NCBI GenBank assembly: GCA_963728875.1
Contig: CAVSLJ010000003.1
Location: 496,001-560,000, forward strand
Direction of reading: 5' to 3'
Source: DASUPK01 sp963728875
GTDB taxonomy: Bacteria; Actinomycetota; Thermoleophilia; Solirubrobacterales; 70-9
DNA: 64,000 nucleotides
Notes under the pieces: generated by a model
What the model saw: the letters and a program-made list of their open reading frames with translations, nothing else
Database searches by the model: none
What the model was told of the DNA's origin: nothing
Position numbers and translations under genes: made by a program
Shown here: piece by piece, positions 51,463 through 61,290 of the stretch
Numbering within the stretch: position 1 is the first letter of the stretch
Layout of the letters: the number at the start of each line of letters is the position of its first letter

Positions 51463-51463
51463 G

Positions 51464-51910
51464 ATGCGGGTCGAGCGAGAGCATCGAGATCGCGGCGCCC
51501 GCGCGAGCGGGTCTGGGAGCTCGTCTCGGAGCCCGAGCGCTACGAGGAGTTCATGGTCGGCTCGCACTGGGAGCCGGTGCAGGGCGAGCCGACCAGCGGG
51601 CCGCGGGCGCGCTTCTGGCTCGCGGTCGAGGTCGGCTCGACCGACCTGGGCGGGGTGGTCGAGGTGGTCGAGTTGGACCCGCCGCACGAGCTCGCCTGGA
51701 CCAACGTCAGCGGGATCGACAACCGCGGCCGCTGGATCCTGCGCGACCGCCGACGGGAGGACCGAGGTGACCCTGCGCTTCAGCTACCAGGTGCCGGGCG
51801 GAGTGCTGGCCCTGATCGCCAGCCGGCTCAGCGAAGCCGCTCGATCCGGCGCGACGTGCGCCGCTCGCTCGCGGCGCTCAAGGAGATCGTCGAAGGAGGA
51901 CCCGACATGA
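51464..51910 (+). CDS. SRPBCC family protein (frameshifted)
   Basis: About 147 aa: RSIEIAAPRERVWELVSEPE (frame-corrected), FMVGSHWEPVQGEPTSGPRA, VVELDPPHELAWTNVSGIDN and TLRFSYQVPGGVLALIASRL. This is the helix-grip lipid-binding fold also known as polyketide cyclase/START-like. Three or more indels. The stop (ACATGA) overlaps the start of the next mini gene. It probably carries or senses a lipid in this operon. Confidence 0.78.
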   Translation: MRVEREHRDRGARASGSGSSSRSPSATRSSWSARTGSRCRASRPAGRGRASGSRSRSARPTWAGWSRWSSWTRRTSSPGPTSAGSTTAAAGSCATADGRTEVTLRFSYQVPGGVLALIASRLSEAARSGATCAARSRRSRRSSKEDPT

Positions 51911-52033
51911 TCCTGTTCCCGCTCGCCCACGCCGGCCACATCCTCGCCGACGCCGCGATCTTCGGCGTGCCGGTCGGCTCGGTGCTGGCTGACGATCTGG
52001 GCGCTCAACCGCTGGGGGCCGAAGGACGAGTAG
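51907..52033 (+). CDS. Mini membrane protein, about 41 aa (frameshifted)
   Basis: AAGGAGG precedes ATG 51907. The product MILFPLAHAGHILADAAIFG, then VPVGSV, and after one extra G, LTIWALNRWGPKDE, has one or two membrane segments. The strong Shine-Dalgarno and overlap with the SRPBCC stop make it a credible last gene of the operon. Tiny proteins with HAGH motifs at operon ends are usually not annotated. Confidence 0.5.
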
Positions 52034-52104
52034 CGCCGCGCTAGCGACTGCCGGCCGGCGCGGATGTGGCGCTGTACCCGTCCGAGGACGAGTGAGCACC
52101 AGCT

Positions 52105-53737
52105 TCATCCGACGCTGCGTACGCTGCGTGCGCGGAGCCGGCAGTAGGAGGTGGAGCGAGCGGCTCTACGCCGCTCGGAGCACGAGCGGACCGTCGGCAG
52201 CTTGATCGACGTGTGGCGGGCGGAGGCTCCCTGCACGACCCGTCCCGAACGACCGTCGGGCGCGCAGCCGGCAGCGCGAGACGCTGTTGCACGCCGCATC
52301 GCCGGCGACGAATCCGCGGCGATGCGTTCGGAGGACATCCTCCAGCGGAAGCTGACGAGCGCCTTGCCCTTCGCGGCACCGACGCCGGAGAGTGAGGCCG
52401 TCACCGGGCCGCTATCAGCGGACAGCGGCAAACGGGCGGACCGCGCAACCCTGGCATCCGGCGCAAACCGGACGTGCACCTGGCAGCTCGCTCCGGCGGA
52501 TAGCGTGACGTCGGTGCACCCGTCTCCAGCGAGCCTGAACTGGTCCGCGTCGTCGCCGACGATCGAGGCGCCGTTCACCTGGAGCGAGGTGTCGCCGTCG
52601 TTCGTCAGATCGAAGCTGTGCTTCCGGCTGGTGTCGCCGACCGTCAGCCGGCCGAAGTCGTGATCTCCCGGGGTCAGCGAGGCCCGCGGGTCGACGCCGG
52701 TCCCGACCAGGTTCACCTGCGCGCCTCCATCCTGGTCGCCGAAGAAGCTCAGCTGCGCCTCCTTCGGACCCGCCCCATCGGGCTGGAAGCGAATCTGGGC
52801 GGTGCAGCTCGCCGCGGGATCGAGTGGGACGACGGTGCAGTTCTCGTGCAGCAACACGAAGCTCGCGACGTCGCCGCCGGAGACCACGGCGACGAAGAAT
52901 CCACCAGGCAGTTGGCCGTTGTTGGTCAACGTGACGGTCTGCGTGCTTCCCTGCTGCCCGGCTGTCGCCGTGCCGAACTCCACGGGGTTCGGGAACCCGG
53001 TGACGACGCCTGCCCTCCGCGTCCGCTCAGATCGGCGGCGAATGAGGTGCCGTTGGTCCAGGCGCGCACCTGCGCCGCAAAATCCACGGTGTCGCTCGGG
53101 CCGAACCACACCTGAATGCTGCAGGTGTCATTCGGCTGGAGCGTGGCGCCGTAGCAGCTGACGAAACGGTCCAGAACGCACCCGAGCCGGGGCCCGTGAT
53201 GTCGACCGAGTTGACCTGGACGGCGGCGTCGCCCGTGTTCCGCAGCGTCAGGGTCGCCTGGGTACTGCCCCTGTTGACGTACTGGACGCCGAAGTCGTAG
53301 CTCGACGGCTCGAAGCTCAGCTCGGGGTCGGCCCGGTGCCGGTCAGCTCGACCGTCTGGTCGCCGCGCGGGTCGTCCGAGGAGACAGCAGGGTCGCCTGG
53401 CGGGCGCCGGCGCCTCCCGAGGAGAAGAAGACGTCGAGCCCGCAACCTGGCCCGGGTCGAGCTGCCCTCCGCAGTTCCCGTTGACGTTGAAGTCGGAGGG
53501 GTTGCTCCCGTCGACGTAGACGTTGCCGATCGACACGGGCGCATCGCCGCCGTTCTTCACGGTCACCTGCTGGTGAGCCGCCTGATCGCTGACGGTCGTG
53601 GTGCGGAAGTCGAGCTGGGCCGGAGAGACGTCGAGCTGGCCGGCGGCCTGGGCCGCTGCCGGCGCGACCGTCAGGGCCGCGGCCAGGGCAACCGTGACGA
53701 GGATGAGGCGGAACGGGGGATTTCCTGGACGGAACAT
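52105..53737 (-). CDS. Secreted choice-of-anchor D / Hydin-like (ASH) domain protein (frameshifted)
   Basis: ATG 53737 begins with a signal peptide (FRLILVTVALAAALTVAPAAAQA). Then four Ig-like repeats of the ASPM/SPD-2/Hydin type: LDVSPAQLDFRTTTVSDQAA, LSFEPSSYDFGVQYVNRGST, PVEFGTATAGQQGSTQTVTL and LTPGDHDFGRLTVGDTSRKH, each followed by an LxNxG segment and often CxxxLxPxxxC. At least three indels. After the last domain the tail is Arg-rich and may be out of frame, so the 3' end is uncertain. Likely exported and cell-surface located; function unknown. Confidence 0.78.
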
Positions 53738-53833
53738 GGAGGCCCCATCGGCCCGTCACTAAACGAATTGACCCCCCATGCCGTTTGCCAAATAAGGCCA
53801 GGCACGAACCTGGGAGATCCCTTGCAAGCGGCG

Positions 53834-54191
53834 CTAGCTCGGGCCGAGCTCGGTGTCCTCGTCGGGGTCGGGCGTGGGCTGGATCTGGAAGTCCTCGGAG
53901 ATCCAGTCGTCCATGCCGCCGTCGACGGCGACGGCGTCATAGCCCTGCTCGCCGAGGCGGCGTCGCCGCCTTCGCGGCCAGCTTCCCGTCCTTGGCGATC
54001 ACCATCAGCCGGGCGCCCTCCTCGGGCTGCTTCGGCCACGCTCGGCATCGCCATCGGGCAGGTGGATCGCGCCCGGGCACATGGCCCTCGCTCCACTCCT
54101 CCTCTGAGCGGACGTCGACGGCGATCGCGTCGCCGCCGGCGATCTCCCGCGCGCCTCCTCGACGCTGAGCGTCTTCGCTCTTCCTTGCCAT
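53834..54191 (-). CDS. Rhodanese-like protein without the catalytic cysteine (frameshifted)
   Basis: About 118 aa. ATG 54191: MARKSEDAQ, then GGDAIAVDVRSEEEWSEGHV, PGAIHLPDGD and, in other frames, ARLMVIAKDGKLAAKAA and YDAVAVDGGMDDWISEDFQI, ending TELGPS. The active loop that should read CxxGxR reads AKDGK, so there is no catalytic Cys and no sulfurtransferase activity is expected. Such inactive rhodaneses can be regulatory or binding domains. Divergent from moxR. Confidence 0.75.
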
Positions 54192-54258
54192 GCCAGTTGC
54201 GTACCCGCTCCTGACCGAGGCCAATCCGCGGGCTGAGGCCCGGGCGTACCATGGAGCG

Positions 54259-55216
54259 ATGGCCACTGCGCCGAGGTTGGATCCGACCGAGGTGGCGGAG
54301 ATCGGCTCGCGCCTGCAGGGAGAACATCGCGCCGCGCGGTCAAGGCCCCGGAGCGGGTGGTGCGGGACCTGATCGTGGCGCTGCTGGCCGAGGGGCACGT
54401 GCTGATCGAGGACGCCCCCGGCGTCGGCAAGACGGCGCTCGCGCGGGCGCTCGCCCGCTCGCTGGAGGCCGAGTACGCGCGGGTGCAGTGCACCTCCGAC
54501 CTCCTCCCCGCCGACCTGGTCGGCACCAACGTCTTCAACCAGCGCAGCCGCGAGCTTCGAGTTCCACCCCGGGCCGGTCTTCGCCAACGTCGTCCTGGTC
54601 GACGAGATCAACCGCGCCTCGCCGAAGACCCAGTCCGGACTGCTCGAGTGCATGCAGGAGCGCCAGATCACGATCGACGGGACCAAGCACGAGCTCGCCC
54701 GCCCCTTCCTGGTGCTCGCCACCCAGAACCCGGCCGAGTACGAGGGCACCTATCCGCTGCCCGAGGCCGAGCTCGACCGCTTCATGGTCCGGGTCTCGCT
54801 CGGCTATCCGGCGGCCGACGCCGAGGCCGCGATGCTCGCCGAGCACGCCGACCGCGACCCGGTCGACGAGCTCCGGCCGGTCGCCGACGTCGCCTCGGTG
54901 CGCGCCGCGCAGGCCGCCGCTCGCCGGGATCGAGGGAACCGAGCGCGCTGCGCCAGTACGTGGTCGCCATCTGCGAGGCGACCCGCGAGGACGAGCGGGT
55001 CGAGCTCGGCGCGAGCCCGCGCGCCGGGCTGATGCTCTTCCGCGCCGCCAAGGCGCTCGCCGCGCTCGAGCGGCCGCGACCACGTGCTCCCCGACGACGT
55101 CCAGGCCCTGGCGCCCTCGGTGCTCTCCCACCGCCTGCTGCTCTCCTTCGAGGTCGACGGCGACCAGCGCGAGACGGTCGTCCGCGACGGCGATCGAGAG
55201 GGTCCCCGCGCTTTGA
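54259..55216 (+). CDS. MoxR-family AAA+ ATPase (frameshifted)
   Basis: About 318 aa: VVRDLIVALLAEGHVLIEDA, Walker A GVGKTALARAL, ARVQCTSDLLPADLVGTNVF, Walker B VVLVDEINRASPKTQSGLLE, sensor FLVLATQNPAEYEGTYPLPE, and GASPRAGLMLFRAAKALAAL. Indels near 54556, 54920 to 54945, 55078 and 55195 each need one base removed. MoxR ATPases act as chaperones with DUF58 partners; the DUF58 gene starts one base after its stop, and a transglutaminase gene follows. Confidence 0.92.
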
Positions 55217-55217
55217 G

Positions 55218-56351
55218 ATGAGCCGAGCGAGGGAGTCCGGTTCGCCCCGGGCGCCGGCGACGGCGGCGCTGGGGCGTCGCCCTCGTGCTCGCCGGGCTCG
55301 GCTTCGGCCTCGCCGGCGCGCTCGTCTGCGGCGATCGCGCTGCTCGGCGCTGGCGATCGGCGCGGTCGCCTGGGTCGAGCTGGCGACGCTGCGGGCGCAG
55401 GCTCGAGCGCGACGCCGGGCCGGGCCGCCTCGAGGAGAGCGAGCCCTACCCGCTGCGGATCGAGCTGCGGCGGCGCCCTGCTGCCGCCTCCCGGCGGCGA
55501 GCTGACCGATCCGCTGCTCGACCGCGCCGTCCCGGTCGGGCCGCGCTGGCGCGCGGCGGCTCGAGCGCGACGATCTGGCTGGAGAGCCCGGGGCGGCGGC
55601 GGATGACGCCGGCGCGGCTGGTGGTCCGCGACCCGCTCGGCCTCTGGCGGCGCGAGCTCGACTCGGGCCGATCCGGCGAGCTCGTCGTCCTGCCGCGGAT
55701 CGACCCGGTGCGCTGGACCGGCGCCGGCGCGAGCCGCGGCGGACAGTCCGCCGGCTCGGGCAGGGCGAGCGACGCGACCTCCCGCCGCGGCGGGCTGGCG
55801 CAGTTCGAGGTGGACGGACTGCGCCCCTACCGCGAGGGCAGCCCGGCCTCGCCGGATCCACTGGCCGGCGGTGGCGCGGACCGGCGAGATGATCGAGCGG
55901 CGGCTGATCGCCGGCGGCGAGCCCCGGCCGCTCGTCGTCTTCGACCCCCGCGGCGGAGACCGCGACCCAGCGCGAGCGGGCGATGCGGGCCGCCGCCTCC
56001 CTCTGCGTGCGAGCTCGCCCGCTCGGGCGGCTGCGACCTGCTGCTGCCCGGGGAGCGGCGGCCGCTCTCGATCGACCCGCGCTGCGCTCCTGGCCCGAGG
56101 CGCACGTCCGGATCGCGGTCTGCGATCCGCGCTCGGGGCCGCCCTGCCGCGGGGTCGGCTCGGGGGCGGCGGTGCTCTGGGTGACGCGCCGGCCGCGCCC
56201 TCCCCTCCTCCCTGCGGCGGCTGCGGCCCGGGAGCTTCCTGGTCACGCCGAGCGGCTCGCGGCGGGCCGCCGCCTTCCGGGTCTCGGGCTGCTTCGCCTA
56301 TCCGCTGGCCGGGCGAGCGCGCGCCCCGACGCCAGGAGGGTGGCGGCGTGA
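55218..56351 (+). CDS. DUF58 protein, MoxR partner (frameshifted)
   Basis: About 375 aa. After an N-terminal membrane segment pair (LGALAIGAVAWVELATLRA) come a beta-rich middle (EESEPYPLRIELRRG, RMTPARLVVRDPLGLWRREL) and the DUF58 core GLAQFEVDGLRPYREGSPAS followed by RTGEMIERRLIAGGEPRPLV. The core has VWA-like features. At least six indels split the gene. The stop overlaps the GTG of the next gene (GTGA). Confidence 0.82.
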
Positions 56352-58651
56352 GCGCCCTCGCCCGCGATCGCTCCCGGCGGGTCGAGCTGGCCTGCTTCGC
56401 CGCGCTCGCCGCGCTCGTCGACGGTGCAGTGGGCGAGCCTGGTCGCGCATCCGCCGGCGGGACGGGTGCATCTTCGCCGTCGCTGCTCGCGACCGGCGCC
56501 GGGGCGCTGCTGGCGGCGATCGCCCGCCTCGAGCCGCGCGGCGCCCGCTGGGCGCTCGCGGCCGCGGCGACCCTCGCCGCGCTCCTCGCCGGGATGGTCG
56601 TCGTCGGCCTTCCCGCCCGGCTGCTGCTGCCCGGCCACTGGGACGAGCTCGGCGACAACGTCAGCCGCAGCCTCAACGGCGTCGGCGACGTCCCCATCCC
56701 CTACTCCGGCGCCGACGACCTGGACCCGGCTGGTGATCCTGCTGGCGGCCCCGCTGCTCGCCGGCCTCGCCGCCTTCGTCGCCTTCTGGCCGACCCGTCG
56801 CCGGGTCGCCGGGCGAGATCGCGCGCGCTCGTCCTGCTCGTCGGCCTCTACCTCGTCGCGGTCGCCTGGGCGGAGCCCGTCGCGCCAGCTCGCCGGCGGC
56901 GCGCTCCTGCTGCGTGCTGGTCTGCGCCTGGCTCTGGCTGCCGGGCGTCTCGACCGCCCGGCGCGCCGCTCGGCGGCGCGATCGCGGTCGGCGCCGCCGC
57001 GCTGGTCGCCCTGCCGGCCGCCGCCGCGCTCGACACCGGCCGCGGCCTGCTCGACTACCGCCACTGGGGCCTGCTCAGCGCCAACGGCCAGAGCTTCCGC
57101 TGGGACCAGACCTACGGGCCCGCTCGACTGGCCGCAGAAGGGGACCCAGCTGCTCGCAGGTCTCGAGCGAGCACACGCACTACTGGAAGGCGACCAACCT
57201 CGAACACGTTCGACGGGATCCGCTGGGTGCGCTCCTCGGTGGCCGGAGGGCCAGCCCGCCCTCGGCGAGCCGCTCAAGTTCCACCCGAAGGCGGTGCCGC
57301 CCCGTCCCGACCCGGAGTACGTCGACCGGATCAACTTCGTCGACCGCGGGCTGAGCAGCGACTTCGCGATCGGCGCCGGGCACGATCCTGGCGCTGCGCG
57401 GCGCCTCGGCCCGGCCGACCACGGACGCGGTCTGGGAGATGACCCGCGAGCTCAGTCCGGGAACCGACTACACCGCGCTGATCTACGACCCGCAGCCGAG
57501 CGCCTCCGTGATGCGCTCGGCCGGGACCACCTATCCGTCGGAGGCACGCCGCTACACCACCTTCACCCTCGCCGGCGGACCCGGCGGGACCCGGTCGGTG
57601 GACGCGCCGCTGTGGAGCGCGATCGGGCCGCCCTCGATCGCCGGCGCAGGTCCGCGGCACGCCCTACGCCGGCATGTACGCGCTCGCCCGGCGGCTGGCC
57701 GCCGGCGCCGGCGATCCGTCCATGGCGGTCGGCGAATCGCATCGACCTCTACCTGCGCGCGCACTACGACTACCGCCAGAACGTCCCGAACCACGACTAC
57801 CCGCTGCCCGCCTTCCTCGCCGAGGACCGCGCGGGCTACTGCCAGCAGTTCTCCGGGACGATGGCGCTGATGCTGCGCATGCTCGGCATCCCGAGCCGCG
57901 TCGCGACCGGCTTCGCCCCGGGCGGCCGCGACCCCGAGCGCAACAACTTCCTCGTCGACGACACCGACGCCCACGACTGGGTCGAGGTCTTCTTCCCCTC
58001 GATCGGCTGGGTCACCTTCGACCCGACGCCGGGCGCCGCGCCGGCCGCGACGCAGCTCGACGACAACGACCTGGGGGTCACCAAGTCCCCCGGCCGGCCG
58101 AGAAGAGCACGGGGCCTGCCTTCCCCGACTCGCCCACGCGGCCCCGTCGCCCTGCCGAAAGCACCCGACCGGCCGGTCGCCCACGGGCCGGCGGCGCCAG
58201 CGCTCGGGCCCGAATGCGTGGATCCCGCTCGGCGCGGCCGCGGCGAGCCCTCGCCCTGGCCGCGCTCGCCGCATACGGCTGGCGGCGCTGGCGCCGGGAC
58301 CACCTGGAGCCCGGACCGGCTGGCCGAGGCGGAGCTCGCCGAGCTCGACCGGGCGCTCGAGCGGATCGGCTCAGCCCCTGCCGCCCGGGCGCCACCCTGC
58401 GGCGCGCCGAGGACCTGCTCGACGGCTCGCCGGGCCGAGCGGCCGCGGCTACGCCGCCAGGCTCAGGGAGCAGGCGCTACCGGCATCCGGGCGCCGAGCC
58501 GCCCGGACATCGACGAGCGCCGCGCCCTGCGCCGCGCGCTGCTGCGAAGGCCGGCGGCCGCCGCTCCTGGCTGCGGGTGCTGCTCGCGATCCCGCCCGGG
58601 GGGCCGGCTAGCCCGCGTACGGGGCGCGGGGAGTCGACGACCAACCGGTAG
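56348..58651 (+). CDS. TgpA-like transglutaminase membrane protein (frameshifted)
   Basis: About 765 aa. N-terminal membrane helices (VELACFAALAALV, LLAGMVVVGLPARLLL, VALPAAAALDTGRGLL), then an extracytoplasmic transglutaminase domain: catalytic Cys in AEDRAGYCQQFSGTMALMLR, His in DDTDAHDWVEVFFP, Asp in GWVTFDPTPGA. A DUF4129-like tail (LAELDRALERIGS) follows after another helix. Many indels. MoxR-DUF58-TgpA clusters are common in Actinobacteria and related to cell-envelope processes. Confidence 0.85.
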
Positions 58652-59204
58652 GCGGGCGCCGCGCCGGCCGTCGTCCTGCCAGCGGCGCCGGCGGCGCGGC
58701 GTCGGGATCAGCGCGATCAGGAAGGCGCCGATCGACGAGCCCGGCGAGCAGCTTCCACTTCGCGGCGACAGCGCCGCGGCGGCGTTGGTGCCGAACTTGA
58801 GCGAAGACGATCCCGCGTGGGAGATTGCGTGCTCGCCACGACCCGGTAGTCGCCGTCAGCCGGGCACATCGAGCTTGGCGATCGCGCCGTGCTCGCCGAT
58901 CACCTCGCTGCGCTGGACGCCGTCGGCCGAGATCGAGCCGCCGGCCGCGCTCATCGGGACCGGCACTGCCACCGGCCGCGGGGACGACCTGGAAGGCGAG
59001 CGCCACACCGTGCTCTGCTCCGCGCTTCGGAGGTGGCTGTAGAAGACGGTCACCGTGCCCTTCGGGCAGGTGGACCACGCCGCCCGGCGGGCAGCGCCAC
59101 CTGTCCGTAGTCGTCGGAGTGGTCGCTGAACACGGTGGCCACGAGCCAGCCGCGGCCGCGGCGACCAGGAGGCCGACCGTGAGCACGTGCTTGAGCCAGC
59201 GCAT
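58608..59204 (-). CDS. Membrane-anchored protein, unknown (frameshifted)
   Basis: ATG 59204: MRWLKHVLTVGLLVAAAAAG with WLVATVFSDHSDDYGQVALP in the next frame, so an N-terminal signal anchor. A beta-rich part follows (GGVVHLPEGTVTVFYSHLRS, SAAGGSISADGVQRSEVIGE, HGAIAKLDVP), then a second helix (KWKLLAGLVIGAFLIALIPT). About 195 aa. At least four indels. The 3' end overlaps the convergent TgpA gene by 44 bp, though either limit may shift after correction. Confidence 0.55.
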   Translation of the reverse strand: MRWLKHVLTVGLLVAAAAAGSWPPCSATTPTTTDRWRCPPGGVVHLPEGHGDRLLQPPPKRGAEHGVALAFQVVPAAGGSAGPDERGRRLDLGRRRPAQRGDRRARRDRQARCARLTATTGSWRARNLPRGIVFAQVRHQRRRGAVAAKWKLLAGLVDRRLPDRADPDAAPPAPLAGRRPARRPPTGWSSTPRAPYAG

Positions 59205-59280
59205 CGGACCTGCCTATCGGCAGAAATGGACCGTAGTTCGAGCCCTGGGCGCGTTTTCTCGACTGATGTAGGGTCGCGCC

Positions 59281-59797
59281 ATGCGAGACTCGCCTGCGCG
59301 GCGCGCGTGCTCGCCCTGGCCTGGCCGGCTGCGGCGGCGACACGAAGACCGTGACCGAGACCCAGACGCGGCGCAGAGCGACGCCACCACCGCGCAGGGC
59401 AGACACGGTGACGCGTCGCAGCGACCGGCGGCGATCCCGCGCCGGGCAACCACGGCCCCCACTACTTCGAGACGCCCACCCACAACATCGGCTGCTACCT
59501 GAGCGCCCACGACGCCCGCTGCGACATCCGCGAGCGCGACTGGAATCCGCCCCCGGAGCCGCAGTACTGCATCAGGGTCGGGGTCGACTGGGGCCAGGGG
59601 ATCGCCGTCGGCGCCCACCGCGCCGCGTTCGTCTGCGCCGGCGACACGACGCTCGGCGGCCCGGGCTGCTCGGCTACGGCCGCTCGGCCCGGCGCGGGCC
59701 GATCTACTGCCTGAGCCGCACCGCCGGGATCACCTGCCGCAACACCGCCAACGGCCACGGCTTCTTCCTGTCGCGCGCCCGCTATAGGCTCTTCTGA
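59281..59797 (+). CDS. DUF6636-type secreted lipoprotein (frameshifted)
   Basis: About 170 aa. The N-terminal LAGCGGDTKTVTETQT is a lipobox followed by a Thr-rich linker. The conserved domain has HYFETPTHNIGCYLSAHDAR, CDIRERDWNPPPEPQYCIRV, AFVCAGDTTLGG and GITCRNTANGHGFFLSRARY, with six Cys that could form three disulfides. This pattern fits the DUF6636 family. Function unknown. Confidence 0.72.
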
Positions 59798-59805
59798 CGC
59801 GACTG

Positions 59806-59841
59806 AATGCGAGGGTGCTCCGCAAGGAGCGACCCGTTTGA
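59806..59841. repeat. Structured intergenic hairpin repeat, copy 2
   Basis: Same 36-bp unit as 17105-17140, with stem GGGTGCTCC / GGAGC(G)ACCC and GCAA loop. The T-A pair replaces G-C of copy 1, which supports conservation of the hairpin itself. It lies nine bases after the DUF6636 stop and before the next lipoprotein's ribosome-binding site. Confidence 0.65.
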
Positions 59842-59855
59842 TGGAGGAGGAACCG

Positions 59856-60576
59856 GTGAAGGCAAAGTGGGGACTGGCCATCGGCGCTGCGCTGAGCGCG
59901 CTCGCGCTCGCCGCCTGCGGCAGCAGCGGCGGAGGCAACGCTCGACGAACGGCAACGACGGAGCTCTTCACCACCGCCGGCTTCCAGAAGGCCTACGACG
60001 CGGTCAAGGAGAAGGCGGGCGAGAAGCGCAGGCGCTGCAGGTCCAGATCACCGAGGGCGGCGCCGACTTCAAGCTGCGCGAGCGGCGAGCAGGCGACCGG
60101 CTTCGTCTACACCGGCGGCGACCTCCACGACGAGCAGGTCGATGTGATCGGCCCGGGCTCGCTCGAACGGCCAGGACTTCCCCTTCTCCGAGATCGATCC
60201 CGCGGCGATCGACAAGATCGTCTCCGGCGTCAAGGAGAAGGCCGGCGTCAGCGACCTGAAGGTGACCGTGATGACGCTCGAGAAGAGCGCCGTCGACGGC
60301 CAGCTGAAGTGGACGATCAACGCCGAGGGCGGCGGCCGCACCGGCCTGGTCTACAACGCCGAGCCCGACGGCTCGAACGTGACCTCGCCGCTCGGCGACA
60401 TCGCGGGGTCGGGACGGGCTCGGGACTACCGGCGACCACCGGCAGCTCGGCCACCGACACCTCCGCCTCGGAGGGCGGGGTCACCACGCCGAGCGGCAAG
60501 ACGCCCGCGGAGATCGCCCAGTGCGTCCAGGCCGGCGGGCACCGACGTCGCCAAGATCCAGGCCTGCGCGCAGTAG
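59856..60576 (+). CDS. Lipoprotein, unknown (frameshifted)
   Basis: GTG 59856 follows GGAGGAGG, which makes the ATG at 59841 part of the ribosome-binding site. Lipobox ALALAACGSSGGG near residue 20. The mature part: FTTAGFQKAYDAVKEKAGEK, DDLHDEQ-like GGDLHDEQVDVIGPGSLE, KVTVMTLEKSAVDGQLKWTI, and a Ser/Thr-rich region ending EIAQCVQAAGTDVAKIQACAQ. The beta-strand layout resembles LppX/LprG-type or DUF-type lipoproteins, but I cannot name it. It directly precedes a two-component system, so it may belong to its regulon. Confidence 0.65.
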
Positions 60577-60616
60577 CTCTCAGGCATTTCTCAGGCGATC
60601 CCGCCAGCATGGGCTC

Positions 60617-61290
60617 GTGCGAGTACTGGTCGTAGACGACGAGCCGCAGCTCCGGCGCGCGCTCGAGCGGGCGCTGAAGCTGGAGGGCTACGAGGTCGAG
60701 CTGGCCGCCGACGGCGAGGAGGCGCTCGGCGGTCGGCTCGGGCTGCGCCGCTGGACGCGATCGTCCTCGACGTGCTGATGCCGAAGCGCGACGGGCTCGA
60801 GGTCTGCCGCGAGCTGCGCGCCCGCGGCGACCGCACCCCGGTCCTGATGCTGACCGCCCGCGACGCCGTCCAGGACCGGGTCGACGGCCTCGACGCCGGC
60901 GCCGACGACTACGTGGTCAAGCCGTTCGCCCTCGAGGAGCTGCTCGCCCGGCTGCGGGCGCTGCTGCGCCGGACCAACGGCGAGCCCGCCGAGGAGCTGA
61001 GCTACGCCGACCTGACCCTCGACCCGGCGACCCGCGAGGTGAAGCGCGGCGAGCGGCCGATCGAGCTGACCAAGACCGAGTTCGCCCTGCTCGAGCACCT
61101 GCTGCGCAACCCGCGCCTGGTGCTGACCCGCTCGCAGCTCTTCGAGGCGGTCTGGGGCTACGACTTCGGGCCGCGCTCGAACTCGCTCGAGGTCTACGTC
61201 GGCTACCTGCGCCGCAAGACCGAGGAGGGCGGCGAGCCGCGGCTGATCCAGACGGTGCGCGGGGTCGGGTACTCGCTGCGCGAGAAGTGA
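60617..61290 (+). CDS. OmpR/PhoB-family response regulator (frameshifted)
   Basis: About 224 aa from GTG 60617. Receiver: VRVLVVDDEPQLRRALERAL, phospho-Asp in IVLDVLMPKRDGLEVC, Thr in VLMLTARDAVQDRVDGLDAG, Lys in DDYVVKPFALEELLARLRAL. Winged helix: LTKTEFALLEHLLRNPRLVL and SNSLEVYVGYLRRKTEEGGE with IQTVRGVGYSL. One indel near 60745. The stop overlaps the kinase start. It resembles MprA-type regulators of actinobacteria. Confidence 0.92.

Noticed and set aside
54535..56697. 720-codon minus-strand frame opposite moxR, DUF58 and tgpA
   Set aside because: Only Ala/Pro/Arg/Ser-rich text; the plus strand carries the recognised family motifs.
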